The notes under the pieces are model-generated. The model had not been told where the DNA came from, did no database searches, and saw only the letters and a program-made list of their open reading frames with translations. From Parazoarcus communis SWub3 = DSM 12120 (GTDB taxonomy: Bacteria; Pseudomonadota; Gammaproteobacteria; Burkholderiales; Rhodocyclaceae): a stretch of 64,000 nucleotides of DNA. This document shows, one piece after another, positions 7,087 through 15,811 of this stretch (position 1 is the stretch's first letter; each line of letters begins with the position of its first letter). Position numbers and translations under genes: made by a program. The stretch spans positions 248,001-312,000 of the forward strand of contig NZ_QKOE01000004.1 of assembly GCF_003226565.1 (NCBI RefSeq). Direction: 5' to 3'.

Positions 7087-7947
7087 ATGGACGCGTTCGA
7101 ACTGCAGGCTAAGGCTTTCGTTGAGCGTATCGAGACCGAGCTTGATGCGCGCAAGCTCAATTTTCCGGTGTCGATGGAGCTCTCGCTGCGTGTCAAGCGC
7201 TTGGCAGATGACCCGGATTCCAGTCTCGATCAGATCGTCACCGTGGTGCAGGCAGAGCCGGTGCTGGCAGCCAAGACGATACGCATGGCCAATACGGTTG
7301 CGCTGAATCCCTACGGCGCAGTCATCGATTCTGTCGGGATGGCGATACGACGCATTGGTCTGTCGGCGCTGCGCAGCCTTGCGCTTGCGGTCGCCGCCGA
7401 ACAGATGGCTGGCGATCACCGTTCTCCCAACATGCGCATGCTGGCTTACGGGTTGTGGCTGCGATCGGTGGACGTTGCATCCTGGTGCTTTGCCCTGGCG
7501 CGTCGTACGCATGCAGCCAATCCTGACACCGCATTGCTTGCTGGCATGATGACTCACATCGGCCAGTTCTTCCTGATTGCGCGTGCGGCGGATTATCCCG
7601 AGATGGAGCACAGCATCGACCGTTTTGCTGCGTTGGTCGAGGGCTTGCACGAACGCGTCGGCATGGCTGTGCTCGAGGCGTTCGACATGCCGGAGTCCAT
7701 TCTGGACAGCCTGGTGGAGGAGCAGGGCTATGTCGGCACCTGGCCGCCCGCCGAGTTGCTGCACATTGTGCGGCTGTCTGCGCTGGTATCGGAACACCCG
7801 AACCCGTTCGATCGCATGCTGGGGCGTAATCCGCCCCGCGGTCCAGCAGCATCGACGCAGTTTGGCATTGATCCGGCGGAGCTTCAGCCCTTGCTGGACG
7901 ATTCACACGACGAGCGACAACAGATCCTCGATGCCGTACGCGGTTGA
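7087..7947 (+). CDS. HDOD-domain signalling protein
   Basis: The 286 residues match the HDOD domain, a degenerate HD-like helical domain found in bacterial signalling proteins: QIVTVVQAEPVLAAKTIRMANTVALNPYG, then SVGMAIRRIGLSALRSLALAVAAEQM, then LLAGMMTHIGQFFLI. The catalytic His-Asp pair of true HD phosphohydrolases is not evident, as expected for HDOD. A good ribosome site (AGGGAGGG) precedes ATG 7087. It lies upstream of a chemoreceptor, and HDOD proteins often accompany chemotaxis and c-di-GMP signalling, but its role here is unknown. Confidence 0.82.
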   Translation: MDAFELQAKAFVERIETELDARKLNFPVSMELSLRVKRLADDPDSSLDQIVTVVQAEPVLAAKTIRMANTVALNPYGAVIDSVGMAIRRIGLSALRSLALAVAAEQMAGDHRSPNMRMLAYGLWLRSVDVASWCFALARRTHAANPDTALLAGMMTHIGQFFLIARAADYPEMEHSIDRFAALVEGLHERVGMAVLEAFDMPESILDSLVEEQGYVGTWPPAELLHIVRLSALVSEHPNPFDRMLGRNPPRGPAASTQFGIDPAELQPLLDDSHDERQQILDAVRG

Positions 7948-8037
7948 GCGGGCTTTTCCCTGATAGAGACTGGCGTTGGCGTGATGTATGGCGGATTGAG
8001 GCAGGCCTTGACGTCGCCTGGGTTGATTAGCGCGCGC

Positions 8038-8064
8038 TAAAGTTCCTGCTTGCCCTGCCGTTAG
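8038..8064 (+). promoter_or_regulatory. Predicted sigma-28 (FliA) promoter of the chemoreceptor
   Basis: TAAAGTTC, an 11-bp spacer and GCCGTTAG match the flagellar consensus TAAAGTTT-N11-GCCGATAA in 13 of 16 positions with exact spacing. The start of the chemoreceptor gene is 40 bp downstream. This places the receptor in the late flagellar regulon. Confidence 0.78.
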
Positions 8065-8104
8065 ATCGCTGCCTGCATGGGGTGTTTGAACAGGGAGAAT
8101 CAAA

Positions 8105-9742
8105 ATGAACCAGTTGAAATTGCGGACGAAGATTGCGCTCCTGGTTTTCGCAGCATTTGTCGGATTGGTTGCAACCAGCCTGATCGCCGCTTTTGCGGTC
8201 AAGCAGGATCTGATGAACGGACGCAAGCTGCAGGTCGAGTCAGTCGTCCAGTCTGCCTATCAGATGGTCGCCGGACTGCAGGCTGCGGCGGCCAAGGGCG
8301 AGATCTCGGAGGACGAGGCCAGGCGTACAGCGCTGCGTGCCCTGCAATTGATGCGCTATGGCGGCACCGACGGCAAGGCAGAATATCTTTACGTCTGGAC
8401 GAGCGCGGGGGTTTCGGTGATGCATCCGGTGCGACCGGAATGGGCGGGTCGAAACATGACCGAGGAGATCCGCGACGGTGCCGGGCGTTATACGATCAAG
8501 GACATCATCTCGGTCGCCAGGGCTTCGGGCAGCGGGTTTGTCGACACGTCCTTTCCGCGCCCTGGTCAGACGGTTGCGGTGGACAAGTTGCAATACATCA
8601 TGACCTTTCAGCCTTGGGACTGGGTGATTGGTACAGGGGTCTATGTCGATGATGTCGCCAACGATTTTACGCGTCGCCTGACTCAGGATCTGCTGATCGC
8701 TGGTGCAATCGTGCTGGTGATCATTGGCATCGGCGTGTTCATCGCGCGCTCGGTTCTGCGCCAGATCGGTGGCGAGCCAGCTGAGGCGATGGCCTTGATG
8801 GAGCGCGCGGCGGCCGGTGATCTGACTGTCGACGTGCGTTCCGCCGTCAGCGGCAGCATGCTCAGCGGGCTGGGGCGCATGCTGGCAGCCATCCGCGACA
8901 CCATCGGGCAGATCTCTGCGGGGTCGACCAAGCTCATGGAGACTGCAGAGAGCATCTCGCACGCTTCCAGCGAAGTGGCGACGGCTGCGCAGCGTCAGGC
9001 CGATTCAACATCGGCAATGGCGGCGGCCATTGAACAGATGACGGTGTCGATCAACCACATTTCAGATGGGGCCCGTGAGACCGAGCGTGATTCTTCGGTT
9101 GCAGCCGAGATGGCGGAAACCGGCGAGCGACGGGTGTCCAGTGCATCATCTGAGATGCATAGTATCGAGCGTTCGGTCAGTTCAGCAGCTGATCAGTTGC
9201 GTACGCTGGAGAGTCGTACCAACGAGATCTCGTCGATTGCCAATGTCATCAAGGAGATCGCGGCGCAGACCAATCTGCTGGCGCTCAACGCCGCCATCGA
9301 GGCCGCGCGTGCGGGGGAGCAGGGTAGGGGGTTTGCGGTAGTGGCCGACGAGGTGCGCAAGCTTGCCGAGCGAACCTCCACGGCGACCGAAGAGATCGGG
9401 GCAATGATCGGCGCCATCCAGAGCGGGACGGCGAATGCAGTTGGCGCAATGGAGGGCGTTCTGCCTCAGGTGGCGCACGGTGTCGAGTTGGCGCAGCAGG
9501 CTGCGCAGTCCTTGCGGGATATCAAGGCTGGTGCGGCCACGACGCTGGATCGCATCCGTGATGTGGCGCTTGCTACCCAGGAGCAGAGCGCTGCAAGCAA
9601 TGCCATCGCGCAGCAGGTCGAGGGTATTGCCCAGATGGTGGAAGAGACCAGTGTCTCCATGCAGAATACGGCTGGCTCGGCCAACACGCTCGAGCAGGTT
9701 GCGCGGGATCTGGGTACTTTGGTCGCCCGTTTCCGTTGTTGA
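8105..9742 (+). CDS. Methyl-accepting chemotaxis protein with a single Cache domain
   Basis: The 545 residues comprise a membrane helix (about 10-31), a periplasmic single-Cache ligand domain (about 35-188, including [15 protein letters not shown] and [14 protein letters not shown]), a second membrane helix (196-214), a HAMP domain and a long cytoplasmic coiled coil. The signalling tip is canonical: [44 protein letters not shown]. It transmits ligand state to CheW/CheA. Cache domains of this sort often bind small organic acids, but the ligand cannot be read from sequence. The gene follows a FliA promoter. Confidence 0.95.
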   Translation: MNQLKLRTKIALLVFAAFVGLVATSLIAAFAVKQDLMNGRKLQVESVVQSAYQMVAGLQAAAAKGEISEDEARRTALRALQLMRYGGTDGKAEYLYVWTSAGVSVMHPVRPEWAGRNMTEEIRDGAGRYTIKDIISVARASGSGFVDTSFPRPGQTVAVDKLQYIMTFQPWDWVIGTGVYVDDVANDFTRRLTQDLLIAGAIVLVIIGIGVFIARSVLRQIGGEPAEAMALMERAAAGDLTVDVRSAVSGSMLSGLGRMLAAIRDTIGQISAGSTKLMETAESISHASSEVATAAQRQADSTSAMAAAIEQMTVSINHISDGARETERDSSVAAEMAETGERRVSSASSEMHSIERSVSSAADQLRTLESRTNEISSIANVIKEIAAQTNLLALNAAIEAARAGEQGRGFAVVADEVRKLAERTSTATEEIGAMIGAIQSGTANAVGAMEGVLPQVAHGVELAQQAAQSLRDIKAGAATTLDRIRDVALATQEQSAASNAIAQQVEGIAQMVEETSVSMQNTAGSANTLEQVARDLGTLVARFRC

Positions 9743-9797
9743 TTCCTTGAATGGGCGGAGTCTTCCGGTCGGAAGGCCCCGCCTGCCCGGAGCGCGG

Positions 9798-10751
9798 ATG
9801 AGTGGCTGGTTGAGGTATTGGTACGGTGTCGGGCAGCGAACGCTCAAGATATGGCTGGATGCGCAGGTGTTCATCCATGCAGCGGCACTGGCATTCTTTA
9901 CCGTGTTTTCGGTTGCACCGGTGGTCATCGTTGCGGTGACCATTGTCGGTCTCGTGCTGGGAGAGCGGGCCGCCCACGGCGAGATCGCTGCCCAGCTTCA
10001 GGCGGCCATCGGCCCTGAGGCCGCGGAGGCGGTGCAGACGGCCGTGGCGGGTAGCCGCATCCAGCATTCCGGATTATTGCCGACGATAGCCGGTTTTGGT
10101 GCCATGCTGTTCGGTGCGACGACCGTGTTTGCGCAGATGCAGAATTCGCTCAATGCAATCTGGGGGGTTGCACCCAAACCCACCCGCAACAGCGTGCTGA
10201 TCTTCATCAAGGGGCGCCTGTTGTCGCTGACGGTGGTGTTGGGTATCGGTTTTGTGTTGCTGGTTTCACTTGCGCTCAGCGTGGGGGTGCGCGCTGCGGT
10301 AACCTTCGCGCAAGACTGGCTGCCGCTTCCGGCTCCGGTATTGCTTGGTATCGACTGGGTGGTGTCGCTGATCGTCGTTACCCTGCTTTTTGCCACCATC
10401 TTTCGTGTGCTGCCCGATGTCATGCTGGACTGGCGTGACGTATGGCTTGGGGCCCTTGTTACCGCGTTGTTGTTTGCGTTGGGACGATCATTGATTGCCC
10501 GTTATCTGTCCACCACCGCAACTGCATCTGCCTACGGAGCGGCGGGCTCACTGGTGATGCTGCTGATGTGGGTGAATTACTCGGCGCTGATTCTGCTGTT
10601 CGGTGCGGCCTTTACCCGGGCCAACGTCGAAGCGCGGGGGGTGTCCGTGCGACCCCGGGCAATGGCAGTGTGTGTGAAGAGTGTCTTGCTCGAGGAGCAG
10701 GCCGCTGCGGCCGCTCCGGTACCGAAGCCAGTTGGGCTCAGGCTTCCGTAA
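9798..10751 (+). CDS. YihY/BrkB family inner-membrane protein
   Basis: The 317 residues carry about six membrane helices and the family hallmarks AAALAFFTVFSVAPVVIVAV near the N-terminus, FGATTVFAQMQNSLNAIWGV, and the C-terminal GAAGSLVMLLMWVNYSALILLFGAAFTRA. ATG 9798 has GGAG 5-6 nt upstream; the frame stays open upstream inside the chemoreceptor gene but that is out-of-frame shadow. The family (formerly mis-called RNase BN) has no settled function. Its last 14 nt overlap the end of the convergent protease gene. Confidence 0.9.
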   Translation: MSGWLRYWYGVGQRTLKIWLDAQVFIHAAALAFFTVFSVAPVVIVAVTIVGLVLGERAAHGEIAAQLQAAIGPEAAEAVQTAVAGSRIQHSGLLPTIAGFGAMLFGATTVFAQMQNSLNAIWGVAPKPTRNSVLIFIKGRLLSLTVVLGIGFVLLVSLALSVGVRAAVTFAQDWLPLPAPVLLGIDWVVSLIVVTLLFATIFRVLPDVMLDWRDVWLGALVTALLFALGRSLIARYLSTTATASAYGAAGSLVMLLMWVNYSALILLFGAAFTRANVEARGVSVRPRAMAVCVKSVLLEEQAAAAAPVPKPVGLRLP

Positions 10752-11469
10752 GCTTCAGCAGGATATCCGCGTACCAGGCGCAGTTCAGGCCGAGGGCTTC
10801 GTCGAGCTGGCGATCGCGGGTGCCGACGTCCAGGCGGGCGGAATGCACGCCGAGCAATTGCCATGGCAGACCATCAACGCCCTCTGTCTTGTCCTTGACC
10901 CTGATGACCACGGGTCCGCCGCTACCGCCGCGATGGGTACGCGCGTCGGTCAGGAAATATCCCTCACCCTGAAAGCGCAAGCCGAAGGACGATGCCAGGC
11001 CTGCCTGACGCACGACAGGCAGGTGATGCAGGGTATCGTGAAAGCCCAAGGGGAAACCCACGATCAGGATCGAGGAGCCGACTTCGACATGCTCGTCCGG
11101 CTTGCATAGATGTTCCGGGTTGAATGCACGATAGACCGTACCTTGAGGAAGTGCGCCGCGTTCGATCTCGATCACGGCGACATCGATTTCCCCGGCCGAA
11201 TCCATACCCTGACGCCATAGGCTGCGGCCCTGACGGTAAAGGGGGATGGAGAAACCGGTTGAACGGGCGATATTTTCCGAATCAACGTGTAGTTCGATTT
11301 CGATCCGGTCCGGGAAATGTCTGCTGGGCCTGTCTATCATGACGTGTCGGCTGGTGACCACGAACAGGCGAGAGCCTCGCTCGAAGAAAAATCCACTGGC
11401 ATTGGTTAGCCTACGCTGCTGCTCAAAGGTGAAGATGGGCGCTGTGGTCAGCAGCAGGGGATCAATCAT
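10738..11469 (-). CDS. Trypsin-like serine protease
   Basis: The 243 residues have the chymotrypsin-fold triad: His42 in VVTSRHV, Asp96 in EIDVAVI and Ser183 in HRGGSGGPV. No signal peptide or PDZ domain is seen, so it is shorter than DegP/HtrA proteins and probably cytoplasmic. The N-terminus (PIFTFEQQRRLTNASGFFFE) resembles stand-alone trypsin-like domains that keep one housekeeping entry site for substrate. The substrate is unknown. It may share transcription with dksA, whose stop lies 49 nt upstream of the start. Confidence 0.82.
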   Translation of the reverse strand: MIDPLLLTTAPIFTFEQQRRLTNASGFFFERGSRLFVVTSRHVMIDRPSRHFPDRIEIELHVDSENIARSTGFSIPLYRQGRSLWRQGMDSAGEIDVAVIEIERGALPQGTVYRAFNPEHLCKPDEHVEVGSSILIVGFPLGFHDTLHHLPVVRQAGLASSFGLRFQGEGYFLTDARTHRGGSGGPVVIRVKDKTEGVDGLPWQLLGVHSARLDVGTRDRQLDEALGLNCAWYADILLKLTEA

Positions 11470-11517
11470 CGAGTGTTTCCATTCATGGTTGGAGGTGGGG
11501 GTATGCAGTCTTGCCGC

Positions 11518-11952
11518 TCATCCACCCAGGCGTTTGCGTCGCTGTTCGTGACGCTCCTGGGCCTCGAGGGTGTAAGTCGCAGTTGGCCGGGCGAGAAGGC
11601 GCGGGATGCCGATTGGTTCGCCTGTTTCCTCGCACCAGCCAAAAGCGTTGTTGTCGATGCGTTGCAGGGCTTCGTCAATCTTGTGCAGCAGTTTACGTTC
11701 CCGGTCACGTACGCGTAGTTCCAGCGTGTGATCTTCTTCCAGCGAGGCGCGGTCGGAGGGGTCTGGTGTACTCTCGAACTCCTGCAGATGCAGCGTGGTA
11801 CTTCGAGCGGATGAGAGCAGCGCGTCGCGTTCGGCACATAAGCGGGCGCGAAAGAAGCTCAATTGCCTGGGGCTCATGTAATCGCTTTCCGGCGCAGCCA
11901 TTAACTCGGCTTCCGTTGGCAGGGCTGCAGATGGGTCGGGTTGGATCGTCAT
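11518..11952 (-). CDS. dksA: RNA polymerase-binding transcription factor DksA (zinc ligands lost)
   Basis: DksA enters the secondary channel of RNA polymerase and with ppGpp adjusts rRNA and amino-acid promoters. The 144 residues show the coiled coil with the tip motif DPSDRA (residues 64-69; D67 and A69 are the key tip positions) and the LELRVRDRERKLLHKIDEAL helix. The zinc-finger region reads GWCEETGEPIG...TYTLEAQER: only Cys107 remains and the other three ligands are Thr, Thr and Ala, so it should work without zinc, as in several betaproteobacterial DksA and in P. aeruginosa DksA2. ATG 11952 has GGAGA 7-8 nt upstream. Confidence 0.93.
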   Translation of the reverse strand: MTIQPDPSAALPTEAELMAAPESDYMSPRQLSFFRARLCAERDALLSSARSTTLHLQEFESTPDPSDRASLEEDHTLELRVRDRERKLLHKIDEALQRIDNNAFGWCEETGEPIGIPRLLARPTATYTLEAQERHEQRRKRLGG

Positions 11953-12194
11953 GAAGGGTCTCCGGGGGCGGGGGCGTGCGGGCTGCAACTCAGTGCGCCG
12001 CAACCCGGGCGTAATCGATCGGCAACCAAGCATGAACGCGACTAGGCGGGATTGCTGTTGCCCGTCGCTCACCTTACACCCAAACGTCAAAGCGTAACCG
12101 ATGAAATTAGGGCTCCAGTTGGTCACGCGTCATGGCTTGAACCGACCAAATGCTGAACCCAGGAAGTCCGCCCGCTCAGGATGCGCCTTATCCC

Positions 12195-12358
12195 AGGAGG
12201 CTGTCGGGCTTGAGGCCGATCTGCTGCGCCAGTGGGAGAAACGGTTCATATCCGCCCGTTTGTTCGTTGCATGGAATGAAATGCGTCTTAAAAACGGCCG
12301 AATCTGTCCTCGTTTTCCTCCCCGGCTCGCTACGATCGCTCAAGTCCGACAGCCTCCT
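12195..12358. repeat. 164-bp repeat element with 20-bp terminal inverted repeats (copy 1)
   Basis: The left end (12195-12215, AGGAGGCTGTCGGGCTTGAG) and right end (12338-12358) are inverted copies with one or two differences. A shorter relative with the same ends lies at 33287-33393. The element holds no gene. Its right end runs into yqaA, supplying that gene's stop and last residues. The features fit a miniature inverted-repeat transposable element or a species-specific intergenic repeat. A clear flanking target duplication was not seen. Confidence 0.7.
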
Positions 12359-12807
12359 AGAAATCCCAGCGTGATGGCGGCCAGTACAAGGTAGCGGCCG
12401 AGCTTGGCGATCAGCACGATCAGGGTGAAGCTCCAGAGCGGCTCACGCATGATGCCAGCGACGACAGTCAGCGGATCACCGATGATCGGCATCCAGCTCA
12501 GCAGAAGTGACCAGCGTCCGTAGCGGTGATACGTGCGCTGAGCGCGCTGCAATGTGCCTTCACCTACGGGAAACCAGCGGTGTTGGCGCCAGCGTTCGAT
12601 ATAGCGGCCGAGCAGCCAGTTCAGCATCGATCCCATGACGTTGCCGGTCGTGGCGACGGCAACAAGTGCCCATGCTGGCTGTGAGCCCAGTACCAGCAAA
12701 CCCGCTAGCAGGGCTTCCGACTGCAAGGGCAGAAGGCTTGCCGCGCCAAAGGCGGTGATGAACAGGCCGAAGTAGAGGGCTAGGGATTCAAGCAAGGTCG
12801 CTTCCAA
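12340..12807 (-). CDS. DedA-like/YqaA family membrane protein
   Basis: The 155 residues carry four to five hydrophobic segments and the family core: LFITAFGAASLLPLQSEALLAGLL, then GNVMGSMLNWLLGRYIERW, RYGRWSLLLSWMPIIGDPLTVVAGIMR and a C-terminal helix. YqaA-type proteins are short SNARE-associated/VTT-fold relatives of DedA, linked to membrane homeostasis and lipid flipping. The last residues (LGGCRT) and the stop codon are encoded by the repeat element at 12195-12358, so the natural C-terminus has probably been replaced. The protein is still near family length. Confidence 0.85.
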   Translation of the reverse strand: MEATLLESLALYFGLFITAFGAASLLPLQSEALLAGLLVLGSQPAWALVAVATTGNVMGSMLNWLLGRYIERWRQHRWFPVGEGTLQRAQRTYHRYGRWSLLLSWMPIIGDPLTVVAGIMREPLWSFTLIVLIAKLGRYLVLAAITLGFLGGCRT

Positions 12808-13001
12808 CGAGTGCCTGGTCGGAGCGGAGGCGTAGACGCCGTTTCCGCGGGTTGTTGGTCTTGAAGGCTAAACCCATCGACGGGTTTGCCATTAACAAGT
12901 TTGTGCGCTCGTATGAATGTTTCGAGTGCGCCGGTTTGTGGGCGTGCAAACACTGCGCCGCGTGATACGAATTGGGGCTGGATGATATGAAGCCAGGCCT
13001 A
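12808..13001. other. Intergenic region upstream of yqaA
   Basis: I see no gene or strong structure here. It should contain the yqaA promoter on the reverse strand. A 73-residue reverse frame (12788-13009) overlaps the terminator stem and lacks conserved features. Confidence 0.4.
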
Positions 13002-13044
13002 CAAAGCAAAAGGGCTTACGCATTGCGTAAGCCCTTTTGCTTTG
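13002..13044 (-). terminator. Terminator downstream of tRNA-fMet
   Basis: CAAAGCAAAAGGGCTTACGC and its exact complement form a 20-bp stem with an ATT loop, starting 3 nt after the tRNA CCA end. The A/T-rich base of the stem supplies a U-rich tail, and the structure would act in both directions. Confidence 0.88.
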
Positions 13045-13045
13045 T

Positions 13046-13123
<78 letters not shown>

Positions 13124-13173
13124 TCGGAGAAACAGAACTATAAACAATGATCGCTCGAAGATCAAGAAAAAAG

Positions 13174-14793
13174 TTAAAGTTTTTTGTCAGCGATCGATTT
13201 TCCAGCTTGATCGAGCTTTGCGCTGAGCATCGCATCGCGTTTGTAAATGTCCTGTCGGAAGACGATACGGCCGTTGTCGTCAGGACCAGCGGTGAGGTAG
13301 GCGACGATGATCGGGACGGGCTGGGGAAGGTTCAGGTTGCCTGTCCGGCCGCTCGTCAGCGCCTTGTCGAAGCGGGCCAGATGGCTGTCTCCACCCGGCT
13401 CCAGCAACAGTTGGACCAGGTCGAGTGCGTTCTCCACCCGAACGCAGCCGGAGCTGAAGGTGCGCTGGGCCCGTCTGAACTGGCGCTGGTTGGGGGTGTC
13501 GTGCAGGTAGATGGCGTAGGGGTTGGCGAAGCGTATGGCGACCTTGCCCAGGGCACTGCCATCGCCAAAGTCCTGGCGCAGCGTCAGGTTGCCTGGGCGG
13601 CTCCAGTCGACGGTGGCCGGGTCCAGTTCAGTACCGTCACGGTCAAACACGCGAATGTTGCGGCTGGCGAGGTAGTTCGGGTCGGTGCTGGCCTTGGGGA
13701 CGATATCCTTTTTGAGAATGGTCGGCGGCACTGTCCAGGTGGGGTTGACGGTGAGATGGGTGATCCGTGAGAACAGCTCGGGGGTTTCACGGGACGGCAT
13801 GCCAACCTGGGTGCGAGCATGCCAGCGCTCGGTCTGATCGCTGAAGTAGCTGAGTCGGTAGCCGGTGACGTCCACCATCACATGATTGCCGCGCTGATGC
13901 GGCGCGATCCATCGGGCGCGCTCGAGGTTGATGCGCAGGCTCGAGAGTCGGGCTTCCCGCGTCATGTTGAGTGCGTGCAGGGTTGCTGGCCCGACAGCGC
14001 CATCGGCTTCGAGGCCGTTCTCGCGCTGAAAGGTCTTGACTGCCTCGACTAAGGCGTCGTCCATCTGATCTCCGGCCGCGTGTTCGCTGCCCAGGTGCCT
14101 GCTGGCAATCAGGCGCGTACGCAGGCCGGGCAGGCGATCATCGCGCTTGCCTGGTTTGATCGTGAGGCCGGCGGGGACTTGCGGCCACGCGTTTGGTGCC
14201 GCCTGTCGGGCGGTAATCAGCGCCTCGCGCAGCTTGAGGTAGAGCGGGGTGCTGGGCCGGAAACGCGCGAACAGCGCATCCAGGTCGTTGTCAGCCAGTG
14301 CGGCGAGGGCCTCGGTGGCCGCGGGGAGCGTGGGGGCTGCTCCGTTTGGGCCGCGCCAGTAGCCACCATCGCGCACGGGGTCCAGCACGCCATGCTGGAG
14401 GTGGGTGAGTGCAAGCAGGCAATTGCGGGTGGCTGCGAGTTCGGCGGCAAGCCGGTGTTCGGTATTGCTGGCGTGCGCGAAGTCCTGACGCAGCTGTGAC
14501 AGCGCATAGTGCTCGGGGTCGAGGCCGTCGTGAGTCAGATCGGCAAGTGCGGTGAGCAGTTGTTCACGCCGTGTCGGGGACTGCCATAAGGGCGTATAGG
14601 CGCGCCTGGCGTAAACCCCGGATACGTCCGTCTCGCGCAGCTCAGGGGCAGCTTCGAATGTCTGCCGGATGGCGTCTCGAAGCGCTTCGTCAGCGTTGGC
14701 CGCGCGCACTGTCTGCAAGGCCGAAAAGACCATGCAGATCAGCAGGATAGCCCGGATTGTGAGGTTTGCCCTTTTTTCCATCTGAGAATTCAT
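13174..14793 (-). CDS. L,D-transpeptidase (YcbB/LdtD type)
   Basis: The 539 residues comprise an N-terminal membrane or signal segment (RAILLICMVFSALQTVRA), a scaffold domain rich in helices, a peptidoglycan-binding motif (VKTFQRENGLEADGAVGPATLHALN) and a C-terminal YkuD catalytic domain with YLHDTPNQ and the active-site motif FSSGCVRVENA (nucleophile Cys). Such enzymes make 3-3 cross-links in peptidoglycan at the periplasmic face. I chose ATG 14793 (AGG about 7 nt upstream); ATG 14781 is an alternative. It is transcribed divergently from a second YkuD-fold gene at 14932. Confidence 0.9.
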   Translation of the reverse strand: MNSQMEKRANLTIRAILLICMVFSALQTVRAANADEALRDAIRQTFEAAPELRETDVSGVYARRAYTPLWQSPTRREQLLTALADLTHDGLDPEHYALSQLRQDFAHASNTEHRLAAELAATRNCLLALTHLQHGVLDPVRDGGYWRGPNGAAPTLPAATEALAALADNDLDALFARFRPSTPLYLKLREALITARQAAPNAWPQVPAGLTIKPGKRDDRLPGLRTRLIASRHLGSEHAAGDQMDDALVEAVKTFQRENGLEADGAVGPATLHALNMTREARLSSLRINLERARWIAPHQRGNHVMVDVTGYRLSYFSDQTERWHARTQVGMPSRETPELFSRITHLTVNPTWTVPPTILKKDIVPKASTDPNYLASRNIRVFDRDGTELDPATVDWSRPGNLTLRQDFGDGSALGKVAIRFANPYAIYLHDTPNQRQFRRAQRTFSSGCVRVENALDLVQLLLEPGGDSHLARFDKALTSGRTGNLNLPQPVPIIVAYLTAGPDDNGRIVFRQDIYKRDAMLSAKLDQAGKSIADKKL

Positions 14794-14931
14794 CGACTGC
14801 CTGATAAGATTCGGCCTGTTTGTGCAAAAGCTTCTGCACCAGCGGATGCTTTCCAACGATATTGACATACAAGATGGATGCCTTGCGTTTGAACGCGGGT
14901 CAATTCACGCCAAGCCGGACAAAATTCACGC

Positions 14932-15660
14932 ATGAGCGCATTTTTTCGTCGAGCAGCCCTGCTGCTGGGGTTGCCTGTGGGCGTTTCGTTCGCCCTTCAT
15001 TCCACCGCGTCGGTCGCCGCTCCACCCGATACGCTGCTGGAGGCGCAGTTGTCCGCTGCGGCCCCGGCCTTGTCGCCGCGCGTACTCAAACTGGCCTTGT
15101 CTGCGCTGCAGTGTGCGACCTCGTCGGGCGTGCCTGCGTCAGATCGTCTGGCGGTGATCGACTATTCGCTGTCCTCCAATGTGCCGCGCATGTGGGTGTT
15201 CGACCTCAGGTCGCGTCAGGTGTTGCACGAAGAGTTGGTTGCACATGGTCGCAATACCGGCGATGAACTGGCAACGGCGTTCTCCAACCGGGTCGGCAGC
15301 AACCAGACCAGTCTGGGGTTGTTCCGCACGGGTGAAACCTATACCGGGCGGAATGGGTATTCCTTGCGCATGGAAGGGCTGGAGCCGGGCATCAATGACA
15401 AGGCCTACGAGCGCGCCATCGTCATCCACGGCGCGCCCTATGTGGGGCCCGATTTCATTGCCGAAAACGGTCGGCTCGGTCGCAGTCAGGGGTGTCCGGC
15501 AGTGTCCGATGGGGTGGCCCGACGCTTGATCGATGACTTGAAGGAGGGGCAGTTTGTGTTTTCCTACTACCCCAGCCGGGACTGGCTTAATGCGTCGCGC
15601 TACTTGCACTGCAACGAGTCTGCGGTGGCTGCGGTGCGGGCGCTCGACGACGAGGGTTGA
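14932..15660 (+). CDS. Murein L,D-transpeptidase catalytic-domain protein (YkuD_2 type)
   Basis: The 242 residues start with a signal peptide (to about residue 29, SVAA) and carry the YkuD-like pattern VIDYSLSSNVPRMWVFDL, FRTGETYTGRNGYSLRMEGLEPG, AIVIHGAPYV and GRSQGCPAV. The last contains the presumed nucleophile in the spacing H...SQGCPA. The family is small and secreted, probably acting on cell-wall peptides. No good ribosome site is seen before ATG 14932. The gene is divergent from the LdtD-type gene, so both may be controlled from the 138-bp gap between them. Confidence 0.87.
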   Translation: MSAFFRRAALLLGLPVGVSFALHSTASVAAPPDTLLEAQLSAAAPALSPRVLKLALSALQCATSSGVPASDRLAVIDYSLSSNVPRMWVFDLRSRQVLHEELVAHGRNTGDELATAFSNRVGSNQTSLGLFRTGETYTGRNGYSLRMEGLEPGINDKAYERAIVIHGAPYVGPDFIAENGRLGRSQGCPAVSDGVARRLIDDLKEGQFVFSYYPSRDWLNASRYLHCNESAVAAVRALDDEG

Positions 15661-15811
15661 CCGACTGCCGGACGGTAGCTGAGCCTGTGCTCATGTGCCG
15701 TCCGGGTTGTTAGCTGCCCTGACAGCCTCGGCGCGCGTGCGGACTTGCTGTTTGCATGATCAAGGTCTATCTTCCGGTTTGCATATTGCATTGCGCAACT
15801 GGAGCCAGGCC

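Noticed and set aside
12788..13009. 73-residue reverse frame between yqaA and tRNA-fMet
   Set aside because: Overlaps the tRNA terminator stem, lacks a ribosome site and has no conserved pattern.
13207..13260. Riboswitch or leader peptide near the L,D-transpeptidase end
   Set aside because: The segment is coding sequence of the C-terminus on the reverse strand; no conserved leader was seen.
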